In this document: piece by piece, positions 50,837-60,702 of the stretch
Layout of the letters: the number at the start of each line of letters is the position of its first letter
Position numbering within the stretch: the stretch's first letter is position 1
From: Takakia lepidozioides
Taxonomy: Eukaryota; Streptophyta; Takakiopsida; Takakiales; Takakiaceae
Length of the DNA: 64,000 nucleotides
Direction of reading: 5' to 3'
NCBI GenBank assembly: GCA_030704615.1
Contig: CM060731.1
Coordinates: forward strand, 4,774,001-4,838,000
Notes under the pieces: model-generated
Told to the model about the DNA's origin: nothing
Databases searched by the model: none
The model's input: the letters and a program-made list of their open reading frames with translations, nothing else
Position numbers and translations under genes: made by a program

Positions 50837-51781
50837 TTGAATTTGAAATTCAAGTGTTCAGTCTCAAGGTGCGTGTTTCAATTTTATTATTGCAGTAATT
50901 TACAACAAACAAAATCAAAGAAACCTTGGCAGCGGCTACTCACAATTGAGAAAGAAAGAATTTTAACCTCCTTTTTGTATTGGCCATGGGCCCATTGGAA
51001 AGAGACATCATCCTTGGTAGCAGGATTTGAACCCCAAACTACTGGGTGATACACACCCATGATATGAAGGTGCCAACACCCCTCGCTCCAACCCCCGCCA
51101 CCACGCGGGACCCACCCTTTGCCAAGTGACCGGCTCAAATGGTTCGCGCCTTGGACAGCGAGGCAGACCTACTGCCCAATTGCTTTCGAACCCTATGCAC
51201 ATAAAAACAACCATCCATGCCACCAGTCGGCCATGCTCCACCTCCATCGGCTAAATTGGATAACTTGCCTGGGACATGGAAGTTGGCCCTTAGCCATTGA
51301 ACATATAGCCAGCCAGACGACCATCAAGGTGCTGCGCCACACGACTGTCGCGACTGGGCGTTGACCCATTGGGGCGCAGAGTACGATACTGTAGGACTTC
51401 CCACACGCGCGGAATTGCTAAGGTCCAAGAACCGCTGGGTAATCGCTTTAAAAACAATTAAAAAAAAAATCGCTTCATCCCGTGCACCTCTGGTTGCGGA
51501 TCAACGAGCATATGACGTTTATTAAGCATGTGAGCATTTATTAATTAGCATGTGACGTTTCGCCTTCAAGAATGAATGTCATCAATATTTATGTTATTTT
51601 TTCATCCGCTATGACTGAATGAGAGCAAATAAGGGTTGACTATTAGTCAAACTAACGGAGAGCGTGTTCCCCTGATCATTACGGACAGTTCCCAGCTAAA
51701 ATAGGCGTTCCCAAGATACACGTTTTCTGAAGGGATTTGAACAAATATATGTCGGCTATAAGGGTTTCTGGGGTTTAGGCC
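50837..51781. other. Region between Harbinger copy and element C; possible tRNA-like SINE on the minus strand
   Basis: At about 51,023-51,033 GGATTTGAACC is the complement of a pol III B box (GGTTCAAATCC). About 50 bp away, TGGAGCGAGGGGTGTTGG (minus strand, about 51,070-51,090) could serve as an A box. This suggests a tRNA-derived SINE on the minus strand, but it lacks a second copy to compare. Nothing else recognised. Confidence 0.3.
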
Positions 51782-52324
51782 TGTGGAGCTGGGATTCCTT
51801 CTCACCTTACTTTTTGACATGGATGGATGGAGGAGGGATGCGCTCCGGATGATTTAAAGGATGGACGAAGCCCGGATGAAAGCTGGATGGACTTACACCT
51901 TGCGCATGAGAATGAGCTGGCAACAACTGATGGCTTTAGTAGGGGCTGTTTTATTCTAACAGCTAGTTTAGGATCAGATTAGGATGAGACTAGGTGATCT
52001 GGCTTCTTTCTATGGCTATGCTGGAAGGACATCTGGTGGACCTATGTGTAAGTGCCACATGGCACTAAGATTAGATTATGACCTAATGCTATTTAAGCCT
52101 CACTTTCGTGGCAGTGGGGGTGGTGATGGCTTTTGAGTCTCACGCAAGCGTACGTTGGGCGTAATGGTGTGTCTAAGTGGTTGGATGAAAGTGTTGGAGG
52201 TCAGGGTTTGTGGCGTCCTCTTATAAAGATCCGTCTTCTCTGCCAGGCCCTTCTACTGACTACATTCCCCAGATAGGGTCAAGTCCGGTAGAGGAAGGGG
52301 AACAAACCCATAGCGCCGGAATCA
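51782..52324 (+). repeat. 5' LTR of element C
   Basis: Starts TGTGGAGC, ends CGGAATCA (TG...CA). Compared with the 3' LTR it has about 21 extra bases near 51,938-51,958 and a few more near 52,222. The LTR contains a TATA-like CTATTTAAG. Confidence 0.92.
52089..52097 (+). promoter_or_regulatory. TATA-like box in element C 5' LTR
   Basis: CTATTTAAG about 300 bp into the LTR, conserved in the 3' LTR (about 60,475). A pol II start some 25-35 bp downstream would give the genomic RNA; this is inferred from position only. Confidence 0.4.
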
Positions 52325-52342
52325 TGGTGGAGATGCGGGGTA
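52325..52342 (+). other. Primer-binding site of element C
   Basis: TGGTGGAGATGCGGGG begins at the first base after the LTR. TGG complements the CCA end of a tRNA, as expected for minus-strand priming. The tRNA is not the initiator Met tRNA used by many plant elements; I cannot name it. Confidence 0.6.
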
Positions 52343-52462
52343 ACTAAAGTCGTTAACAGAGGATTTAATGAGTACGGAGCACCTGAGAACAGTAAATTGG
52401 GTACGGGGATTTTGCATGATTGCAGGGAGAGGGGTGGCAAAATGGCGGTTGTTGTCTTGCAC

Positions 52463-52466
<4 letters not shown>

Positions 52467-52496
<30 letters not shown>
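52467..52496. repeat. (GA)n microsatellite in element C leader
   Basis: About 30 bases of pure GA. If the upstream ATG at 52,397 were used it would encode an Arg-Glu run, but the ATG at 52,547, after the repeat, is the more likely start of the pre-gag ORF. Confidence 0.85.
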
Positions 52497-52501
<5 letters not shown>

Positions 52502-52546
52502 CTGCTCGTGTTTTCTTGTGTTTTGAGAGTTCGGCAACCAAGCGCG

Positions 52547-54246
52547 ATGGCTTCCAGTTCTGAACGTGGTTGGTTTGAACTTGATCAAGTTGAGGTCCCG
52601 CGCTTGAAGCAGACTCTGGCGTTGGAATCTCGCTACATTTGCGAGCTTGCGCGCAACCTGTTGCCGGAGCAGTTGGTTTTTGTTGATTACCCGAAAGGAG
52701 AACCTCTTCCACGCCCTGAGCTCCCGTTGGATACGCCCTCAGAGTTCCAAAACATTTGAGGAAACTGCGCGCAAGGAAGCCTGCAAGCCCATACGCACCA
52801 AATGACAGATGCCAATGTAAGCGAGGGACGCGAAGAGACGGTGGATCCCTCCAAGACACCACAGAGAGGCAGTAACACACTGGTTAGACCATCGCGGGCA
52901 AGAGCAGCCCCTGCAATTACCCATACGGTGGAGAGTGGAGGAGAGGAAAGAACACCAGAAAGAGCACGGATTGTGCAAGTTCGAGGTGAAGCCAGGGAGA
53001 GGGCAGTAGAGACGGGGAGAGTGCTGGAGGTGGTTTTGCAGGTGGCTGACCCTGTTGAGGAGGACGACAGGGAGCTTTCTGACCGGGATGACATCCTCCC
53101 GGACATCCCCAGGCCCCAAACCCGGAGCATACAGGCTGGATTTGGCGGTCCTGGTGGGCTGCCGGAAAACCCCTCTACAACAGACGTCATGTCTGAGGCG
53201 GATATGAAGTTGGCCGCTGCCAAGATGTTGGAGGCAACCCACAGCAACATTGGCAGGGTGCTGGGGGGCATGGTGTACCCGGCCAAGCTTCGAATTCCCC
53301 TTTGCCGCTTGGTGTCATTGCAGGTGGTGAGACCTGCCCTCCCAGGCGATATCGACAAGCTGAAATTCTCTTTCCGGGATGGATATCGAATGGGGTCTGC
53401 CGCGTTTTACGTTTCCATTGAGAACGACCACGGAGCTTCCCGTGCCCACACTTCCGATGAGGTGGACAAATGGGGTCCCCATTGGCAAACGCGAAATGAG
53501 GAGTTCGAGATATCAATTGCTAGTGATCCTCTTTTCCAGCACTTGTCCAGTAAGATGTTCTACGTGTGGGACGGCAATCATCGCCTCCTGGCATGGATGG
53601 AGCACATTGCCCAAGCCCACCCCAACGACCTCGATTGGCATTTCGCCGTGGATTGTGTTGTGCTGAAGGTTGCGGGGCAATTTTTATTCCCAGTGCCGGA
53701 GCATGCAAAGACTCCAGCCAAAGACAGGGAGGGGTAGAGAAAGAGGGCATACTAGGGTGCGCTTAAACCTTGCTGGCCACAGCCCTGTTGAAAATCTCTT
53801 GAAGGTAAAGCTCATTCGTGAATCGCTTCAGGGGGCCTATGCTGCGCGCCTACTCCTCAAACTTCACTCCAGGGAAGTCACTCTACAAATCCCCCTTGCT
53901 AGTGCCAAGGAACAGTTGGAGGCTGGTGAAAAGCTTAGCTGGGCTGTCTTGGGCATCCCAATTCTCTGTGAGTCGAGAATTGGGTATGGAGCTTGAGAGC
54001 TTCCTACCTCCTGACAAGCCGAGCCCTCTACGCTTGTGGGAACTGGTTAAGGGAGGAACATCTATCCTGCTTGCTAATTTAAGACCTCGAGTTCCGCCAG
54101 CCCCGACCCGGGATCCCACTTGGGAAGAACTCATCACGGGTATCCCTGACTCTAAATTTCCTTTTTGTCCTAGTGATGTGTTGATCTTTCCGGGGGTGTG
54201 TTTTCGGCGTGAAACGGTAGGTCTCTACAAGGCCGAGGAAGCTTGA
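52547..54246 (+). pseudogene. Pre-gag ORF (ORF0) of element C with ParB/sulfiredoxin-like domain
   Basis: One frame runs from ATG 52,547 to the TAG at 53,735, interrupted only by TGA at 52,757. It has an N-terminal part (MASSSERGWFELDQVEV) and a charged, probably disordered middle. Then comes a domain with RLVSLQVVRPALPGDIDKLK, AAFYVSIENDHG and FYVWDGNHRLLAWMEHI (DGNHR at 53,570-53,584). ParB and sulfiredoxin folds share such a D/G-x-[HR]-R loop, which binds the phosphates of a nucleotide, after a 'priority list' region of the kind seen here. Further frames to 54,246 (LNLAGHSPVENLLKVKL; SPLRLWELVKGG) look like its continuation after a frameshift. ParB-type proteins bind CTP or have nuclease activity; what this one does for a retrotransposon is unknown. 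It lies on the sense strand between the leader and gag. Confidence 0.55.
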
Positions 54247-54460
54247 ACCTATCCTGCACACACGATGTTGGTAAAAGAGAAGGTGGCGCAGCATTGTGCG
54301 AGTGGCTTTTTGGCTCAAGGGAGAAGAAGAGTTGTGGGCATTCTTGGGCGAATGAGTGTACCTGCTGCACAAGCACCGCTTCATTACCTCCCATTGTGTG
54401 TCTGGGTAGGACTTGCAGCTTAGTGCTCCTTTGGACAGGTAGCCGTGTCCTTCTCTTATC

Positions 54461-55655
54461 ATGCATGTATTTACAAGATCTATGCTAGAAAGGGCAGCAG
54501 AAGAAACAATGGGACTGAATGAGTTGGAAAAACGTGCAGCGGAGGAGAGGGAAGAGACAACAACTAATGAAAAGAATAATATGGAAAGGGGAGAGTCGTC
54601 CGGAGATCACAAAGACCCGGCGACTGTGCCTCAGCCCACATTTGATTTGGACGAGTTGTGTGAAGCCATGGGGGTTATTTCAAATTGCCCCCCCCCCCTT
54701 TTGAAGATGTTGCTGAAACAATCTGAGGCTCCAGACACTACTCCACGAAAATCTGATCATGGGGAGCGAATGCATAAGCAGCAATACCCTGAGTACAACA
54801 TAGGGGAGGATTTTGAGTCCTTCTTGGAATTTTTTGAAATCAGCACTGAAATGAATGGGGTTCCTCCACGATTCCAAGTCAAGTCCTTTCGGATCTGTCT
54901 CAAGGGAGAGGCGAGGCAACTATTTGAGTCCAACATTAAGGACAAAACTGATCTTACGTGGGTCGAGGCTAGAGGGTTGGCTCGCAAGCTCTTTCGTGAA
55001 GAAAACCCTATAGCTTACACCACACCAGACTTAAAATTTCACTATGGCGACAGTGTGTGGAAATACTACACTGATTTACGAACTGCAATTTGTAAGTCGG
55101 TTTTGATTACATCAGAAAGACCTGCTATTTTGAAACATTGTTTTGTAAAAGGCTTGCCACCTGCTGAGAAAGTGTTTTTGCAAAAACAGTCTTACACCAC
55201 TGAAGATGAGATGGTGGAATTGATTGAAGAATGATTACGTCTCAAAGCTGCTAAGGTAGATCTGTCTAAAGTCGCCCCTACGAAACACATTCATCTCGCT
55301 AGTGAGAGTCACTGTGTAGAGCCTACTGATGGGGACCCTGGGGTGAAAGGTATTGCAGCAGATCTGGTCCCTTCCATTGTGCATGAATTGTCATCCTTTC
55401 GTAATGAAATCTAGGGAGAGTTGCAAGCCTTCAAGGTAGGCTGGAACCCTGCAGTCCCTGCCAGATCCGGGACTCAAAGTAAAGCCTATGCTGGCACGCG
55501 TCATGACACCAGAACCTCAGTGGTGGCTTGCATGATTTGCAAGTCCATCAAGCATTACACCAGGTGGTGCCCTTATTAGTCTGACTTGCCTGCCCTGATT
55601 GAACAGTTACAAAGGGATAAGAAACAGCAGGGTACTTTAAACGAACCCGGTCGTT
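54461..55655 (+). pseudogene. gag of element C, with three in-frame stops
   Basis: The 257-codon frame (54,461-55,234) starts MHVFTRSMLERAAEE. It contains an acidic N-terminus and the Gag core: FESFLEFFEISTEMNGV, RFQVKSFRICLKGEARQLF, TDLTWVEARGLARKLFRE. After TGA at 55,232 the same frame continues with Gag sequence, TAG at 55,412, the knuckle CMICKSIKHYTRWC (55,529-55,570, CX2CX4HX4C) and TAG at 55,577. One stop could be a readthrough signal, but three in one frame mean decay. A C-run at 54,690-54,698 lies within the frame. Confidence 0.75.
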
Positions 55656-55656
55656 T

Positions 55657-57591
55657 GTGAGGGTGCCAGATGACCATGGTAAGAACCCCAGCATGCTGGT
55701 AAGTGTTGTTCTTTCTCGTGATTTCAAACTCATGCATTGTGAAGCCTATAAACGTGTCAGTCGGGACCGTATTCATCCGTTGATGACACAATGCCATGTA
55801 GGCTACCTTTCCTTTCCATGTGTTATTGATACGGGCTGTACCATGTCTACCATTCCACTTAGCACAGTTCGCATTCTTGGATTAAAGATTGGTTCTGCTC
55901 ATGGCCTTGTGGTTACCATAGCTGATGGCATGGCTTATGAACCTATCGGGTTAGTCACCTTACTTATCCGCATTAGTGGGAAAACTGTCTTGCTAACCTG
56001 CATTGTCACCATGGGTGAGCAAGTTTTGCTGGGTCTGGATTGGATGAAGGGTGCAGAGGTCAGCATAGACATCATGAATAACATTATGTGTCTTCACAAT
56101 GGTGAAGGGCAACCCTACAAGGTGAATCTAAACCATGTTACCATTGCTGCTGGGACCTCTATGGCCAACTATTCTAGTCTCAAGTTTCAAGCTGAGCAGA
56201 TGAAGGAGCAGGTGGGTTTGCATTATAATTGGGCCAGGTTCAGCCAGTTCCACCCAATTGGTGCTACCTTGTATCAATGGCATTTCCCTCCACCAAGTAA
56301 GAAGTCTGGACCTCCACTGCCCGTGGCAAAGAACTCTCTTTTGCTACGTTCTCCTGTTGACTTCATCATCCTTGCTTTTTCTCAGCGCATAATACCTACA
56401 GGTCTAGCTTTTGCTTGCCTTGCAGGTCATTTCCTTGAGATTGAGGGCTGGAAGAAACTTACCCTCCAAAAGCACTGTCTGATTGCTTCTGGGGTTTTAG
56501 ATCGAGGTTTCAAAGGAGAGGTCTGGTTACTTCTTGCTAATCCTGAACGCATCAACATCTGTATATGTAAGGGTCAAGTCCTTGCTAGACTCACTGCTAC
56601 TCCTTTGTCTGAGCTGACCTCTGTTCAGAAAGGTCTCAGTCTTCATGATATTGGGCTGGTGGATTCCCCTGTGGACCAACTCCAGGCCTTTGACTCTCAC
56701 TCTGGTTCCACTGACAAAGGCCCGCTTACTCCGGAGGCAGAGCAACATTTCCAGCAAGTATTAAAGGATATCAAGGTGGGTGATCACCTTGCTCCCCAGC
56801 AGATTAGTCGCCTGCACCAGTTTCTACGTGACAACCTCGACATCTTTAGTCAAGGGCTTCATGACTTGGGCCGTACCACCCTTCTAGATCATGACATCAT
56901 CACGGATGGTAAGCCTATCAAACAACATGCCTACAGGGAGAGTGTACGTGAGCGCAAAGTCATTCAGGATGAGATTACAAAAATGCTTGATGTTGGTGTC
57001 ATTACCCCCTCCATATCTCCTTGGGCCAGTCCCATTGTATTGGTGGGTAAAAATGATGGCTCAACCCGCTTTTGCGTTGATTTTCGGCGTTTAAATGCCA
57101 TCACTAAGAGGGATGTCTACCCTTTGCCACGCATCAATGAAACGCTAGATCAACTTAATGGGGCCACTATCTTCTCTTCCTTAGATTTAGCCTCTGGCTT
57201 TTGGCAAGTTCCTTTAACTGCTGCTGCTAAAGAGAAAACTGCCTTCACCTGCAGGATGGGCCTCTTTCAATTTGAAACCATGCCTTTTGGCCTTTGCAAC
57301 GCCACTGCCACATTTCAGCGCCTAATGGATATCGTTTTAGGAAACCTTCGTTGGGAATGTGCCCTGGTTTACATCGATGACATCAACATTTACTCTACTA
57401 CGTTTGATGCTCATCTGTTGGATTTACAGCGGGTTGTGTGCAGGCTTCGTGCCGCTGGGCTTAAGGTTAAGGCCAAGAAGTGTGAATTCTGTATGGAACA
57501 GCTCCATTTCTTGGGCCATCTGCTTTCTGCTGCTGGCATCAGTCCCGACCCTGCCAAGATCCAAGCTGTGTGGAACTATCTAGCCCCTTGA
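55657..57591 (+). CDS. pol of element C: aspartic protease and reverse transcriptase (644 codons)
   Basis: Protease: FPCVIDTGCTMSTIPLS holds the D-T-G active site (residue about 66), and EQVLLGLDWM is the second conserved strand. RT: the entry segment ISPWASPIVLVGKNDGSTRF, VDFRRLNAITKRDVYPLP, FSSLDLASGFWQVPL (palm Asp), FGLCNATATFQRLMD, the catalytic LVYIDDINIY (YIDD, about 57,370) and FLGHLLSAAGISPDP. Every standard Ty3/gypsy RT block is present and open. The frame ends at YLAP, where a one-base shift separates it from the RNase H frame. It is the best-preserved polymerase in the window. Confidence 0.92.
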   Translation: MRVPDDHGKNPSMLVSVVLSRDFKLMHCEAYKRVSRDRIHPLMTQCHVGYLSFPCVIDTGCTMSTIPLSTVRILGLKIGSAHGLVVTIADGMAYEPIGLVTLLIRISGKTVLLTCIVTMGEQVLLGLDWMKGAEVSIDIMNNIMCLHNGEGQPYKVNLNHVTIAAGTSMANYSSLKFQAEQMKEQVGLHYNWARFSQFHPIGATLYQWHFPPPSKKSGPPLPVAKNSLLLRSPVDFIILAFSQRIIPTGLAFACLAGHFLEIEGWKKLTLQKHCLIASGVLDRGFKGEVWLLLANPERINICICKGQVLARLTATPLSELTSVQKGLSLHDIGLVDSPVDQLQAFDSHSGSTDKGPLTPEAEQHFQQVLKDIKVGDHLAPQQISRLHQFLRDNLDIFSQGLHDLGRTTLLDHDIITDGKPIKQHAYRESVRERKVIQDEITKMLDVGVITPSISPWASPIVLVGKNDGSTRFCVDFRRLNAITKRDVYPLPRINETLDQLNGATIFSSLDLASGFWQVPLTAAAKEKTAFTCRMGLFQFETMPFGLCNATATFQRLMDIVLGNLRWECALVYIDDINIYSTTFDAHLLDLQRVVCRLRAAGLKVKAKKCEFCMEQLHFLGHLLSAAGISPDPAKIQAVWNYLAP

Positions 57592-58346
57592 GATAAAAAC
57601 ATGCGTTAAAGCCTTCTTAGGCTTGGGTTCTTACTATCGCCGCTTCATTTTTCAGTTTGTCAAGTTAGCTGCTCCCTTCGAGCACTCGATTGTTATCCAA
57701 GGATGCTTGTTTTGTCTGGGGTACTGCAAAAACATCAGCATTTGAGAAGCTCAAAATTGCACTTACCTCTGCTCCTATGCTTGCCTATCCTGATTTTACC
57801 TTGTCATTTCTCTTGCAAATTGATGCCAGTGATCTCGCTATCTCTGCTGTGTTAAGCCAGATTCAAGATGGTCAGGAGCATGCCATCGCCTACGCCTCTC
57901 GCCGCCTTGATAAACATGAACGCAATTACTCCATCACTGACAAGGAAGGCCTTGCCGTTATTTTTGGTGTCAAATATTTCCGGCAGTATTTGCATGGCTG
58001 TCATTTTACTGTTAAAACTGACCATCTCCCTTTAAAAGCCTTGCTAACTCCTCGTGAACTCACTAACAGGTTAGCTAGATGGGCTCTAATCTTGCAAGGC
58101 TATGACTTCACCATTTCATACAAGCGTGGGAAAGATAATGTTAATGCAGATGCTCTGACTAGAGGCGAATCCAAAATATCTGCACCCTACACTTCCTTAA
58201 GTGATCTTGTCTCCCCTGCTGAACGATCTCCCTCACCTACTGTACCTGTTTCAGACCCATATGCCTTGTGTCATTTGCTGGATTATCCTTATGTTCCTCC
58301 AGATTTACTTGACACTTGGGATCTTCTACAATTTGATGTTGGCTGA
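57592..58346 (+). pseudogene. RNase H domain of element C, separated from RT by a frameshift
   Basis: The RT connection continues at 57,592 in another frame (VKAFLGLGSYYRRF), then the open frame 57,690-58,346 carries RNase H. It includes LQIDASDLAISAVLSQ (first Asp), TDKEGLAVIFGVKYFRQYLH (Glu), KTDHLPLKALLTPRE (third Asp) and NVNADALTR (fourth Asp). The catalytic set is complete. The frame ends before integrase, and about 250 bp in mixed frames lie between. Confidence 0.85.
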
Positions 58347-58593
58347 ACTTCCCGTGGTGTTGCCATGAATTTTGGTCAGGTATCCTGCAGCTTAGTCTGG
58401 TGCTCTTCCTTACGTTAGCACTGCCCATCTTGTCTGGCGCCTGCCTTGGTTTGTTTTCTAACCGAGAGACTGAGCTGTGCCTTACAGCATGCTTGCCTCC
58501 TCATCGGCAGCCAACTGAAAATGAAGTCAGGATTCCGAAAGGAAGAGAACGGGGGCTGTCACTTTCTTCTCGCTTGCACTAACCTGCTGTTGT

Positions 58594-59958
58594 GTGGCCA
58601 TGAGTGATGTAGGCATGGATGATCTATTATACGATGCTCTTCTCCATAGGTGCAAAACCGGCACCCACCTTAGTGGCATATCCAAGCTGCTCATGAGGCA
58701 AGTCAACTATCACTTACCCAGCCACCGGGAAAGTGAAGGGAGATTGTTCAGAGTCACTGCTTTGGAAGGTACCTCTGTTGTGGAAGTCCCTTCTAGGTCC
58801 GTTGTCCCTGCTTTACTTGAATTATACCATGCTTCTACTTATGCTGGCCATTTGGGGGTTGCTAAAACTGTCAAGAGATTACAGGAGCAGTATCACTGGA
58901 AAGGCTTAGTTAAAGATGTCTCAGCTTTCATTGCAAGGTGTGTGCCCTGTCATGCTAAAACCATCCTACCTAGAACCGAAGCTCCCTTGCCTTTACAGCC
59001 TATCCCGGTGACTGAACCATTTGCCAGGGTTGGCTTAGATCTAGTCGGACCCCTTAAATCCACGTCCAAGGGCCATGCATACCTTGCGGTTGCAACGGAC
59101 TACCTGACGAAATGGGTTGAGCTCCGCCCTCTGGTTGCTAATGATAGTGATGAGGTGGTGCACTTCTTCTTTGATAAGGTGATTCTTCGTCATGGTTGCC
59201 CTCTGGAAATCCTCACGGATCAAGGTACAGAGTTCTGCAATGAGCTTATGGAGATTGTCTTGTTTAATCTCAACACTAAGCATGCCGTTACTGCTCCCTA
59301 CAATCCCCAATGCAATGGTTTGACAGAACGATTTAACAAAACTATATGTCAGATGCTCGAGAGGACTGGGACACTCATTGATGAATGGGATATTGCTATG
59401 CGTATTTTGCTCTTTGCCTATAGGACCTCTATCCATGCCAGTACCAAAATCTCACCTTTTGAACTTTTGTATGGTAGGAAATTTAGGACCCCTTTGCATA
59501 TTTCCTGGCTGCAGGTCTCGGCTACTGAACCTGAGAATTGGGAAACCTTCTTGCTTTCCATGGATGCTAAACGGCGTCGTTTGAGGGAGACTGCCAAAAC
59601 TAACATTGTGTTTGCTCAAGCTGCTCAGGCAAAGAATTACAACCACCATGTTGTATATTCTGAGTCCTTCAAGGTAGGCCAATCTGTTTGTGTGAGACTC
59701 CCTGGTAAGCAGATTTCCAAGGCTAAACGACGCATTGATGGCCCTTACCTTATCTCTAATATTATTCCTGGCAGGCAGTATGTCTTGCTCCCACAACATG
59801 CCTCGACTCCTCACTTAGCTAGCTCCATTTATGTTTCATTACTTGTTCCATGCACTCTTATTTTTGATCTAACATGTTTGAATGTTGAGAACCGTCAAGT
59901 GATCTTCACTCCCACAGCTCGGATAGCTCGCAATCTACCAGCCTCATCTTTAGAATAG
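58594..59958 (+). CDS. Integrase of element C (454 codons)
   Basis: Zinc-binding HHCC domain: YHASTYAGHLGVAKTVKRL then FIARCVPCH. Catalytic core: RVGLDLVGPLKSTSKGHAYL (first Asp), LEILTDQGTEFCNELM (second Asp) and YNPQCNGLTERFNKTICQ (Glu). C-terminal part: FKVGQSVCVRL and RIDGPYLISN, the GPY/F-like module. No chromodomain is seen after it; the frame ends at SSLE and TAG. The integrase would insert the cDNA, and all key residues are present. The ATG at 58,594 is an internal Met of the polyprotein. Confidence 0.92.
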   Translation: MAMSDVGMDDLLYDALLHRCKTGTHLSGISKLLMRQVNYHLPSHRESEGRLFRVTALEGTSVVEVPSRSVVPALLELYHASTYAGHLGVAKTVKRLQEQYHWKGLVKDVSAFIARCVPCHAKTILPRTEAPLPLQPIPVTEPFARVGLDLVGPLKSTSKGHAYLAVATDYLTKWVELRPLVANDSDEVVHFFFDKVILRHGCPLEILTDQGTEFCNELMEIVLFNLNTKHAVTAPYNPQCNGLTERFNKTICQMLERTGTLIDEWDIAMRILLFAYRTSIHASTKISPFELLYGRKFRTPLHISWLQVSATEPENWETFLLSMDAKRRRLRETAKTNIVFAQAAQAKNYNHHVVYSESFKVGQSVCVRLPGKQISKAKRRIDGPYLISNIIPGRQYVLLPQHASTPHLASSIYVSLLVPCTLIFDLTCLNVENRQVIFTPTARIARNLPASSLE

Positions 59959-60187
59959 TGTTTGAATTTCGTGCTAGTTTTCTACACCATTTGTAGCACT
60001 TGGGGTTTTTCCTATGGGATGTTTTGTCCTCCACCCAACTTGCAGGGTGAGGTTTTCTTCCGTAGGTTTTTTCATCCCTTGTGTGCCGGGTGTGTAGCTT
60101 GTTTTGGCTAGGTTTCCTTTCTTGTCCTCCTGAGCTCATCACTCGCAGGAGCTCGCAGTTTCTTATGGCCCCAGCAGGCATCACATA

Positions 60188-60702
60188 TGTGGAGCTGGGA
60201 TTCCTTCTCACCTTACTTTTCGACATGGATGGATGGAGGAGGGATGCGCTCCGGATGATTTAAGGGATGGACGAAGCCCGGATGAAAGCTGGATGGACTT
60301 ACACCTTGCGCATGAGGCTGAGCTGGCAACAGCTGATGGCTTAACAGCTAGTTTAGGATCAGATTAGGATGAGACTAGGTGATCTGGCTTCTTTCTATGG
60401 CTATGCTGGAAGGACATCTGGTGGACCTATGTGTAAGTGCCACATGGCACTAAGATTAGATTATGACCTAATGCTATTTAAGCCTCACTGCCGTGGGAGT
60501 GGGGTGGTGATGGCTTTTGAGTCTTACGCAAGCGTACGTTGGGCGTAACGGTGTGTCTAAGTGGTGGATGAAAGTGTTGGAGGTCAGGGTCTGTGGCGTC
60601 CTAAGATTCCGTCTTCTCTGCCAGGCCCTTCTACTGACTACATTCCCCAGATAGGGTCAAGTCCGATAGAGGAAGGGGAACAAACCCATAGCGTCGGAAT
60701 CA
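60188..60702 (+). repeat. 3' LTR of element C
   Basis: Same ends as the 5' LTR (TGTGGAGC ... GGAATCA), shorter by 28 bases. No clear polypurine tract precedes it. Directly after it GGCATCAC is followed by AGGCC, and AGGCC also lies directly before the 5' LTR. Confidence 0.92.

Larger units (their letters stand above)
51782..60702 (+). mobile_element. Ty3/gypsy LTR retrotransposon C, complete structure, with pre-gag ParB-like ORF
   Basis: An 8.9-kb element with two LTRs (51,782-52,324 and 60,188-60,702), both starting TGTGGAGCTGGG and ending GGAATCA. A primer-binding site follows the 5' LTR directly. Internal order: pre-gag ORF with ParB-like motif, gag, zinc knuckle, protease, RT, RNase H, integrase; this is the Ty3/gypsy order with one added ORF. 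Gag carries three in-frame stops, and one frameshift separates RT from RNase H, so the copy is not autonomous. The LTRs are alike apart from a few substitutions and two small indels, so insertion was fairly recent. Confidence 0.92.

Noticed and set aside
52322-52588. Leu-Ser repeat protein on the minus strand
   Set aside because: It is the reverse translation of the GA microsatellite in the element C leader.
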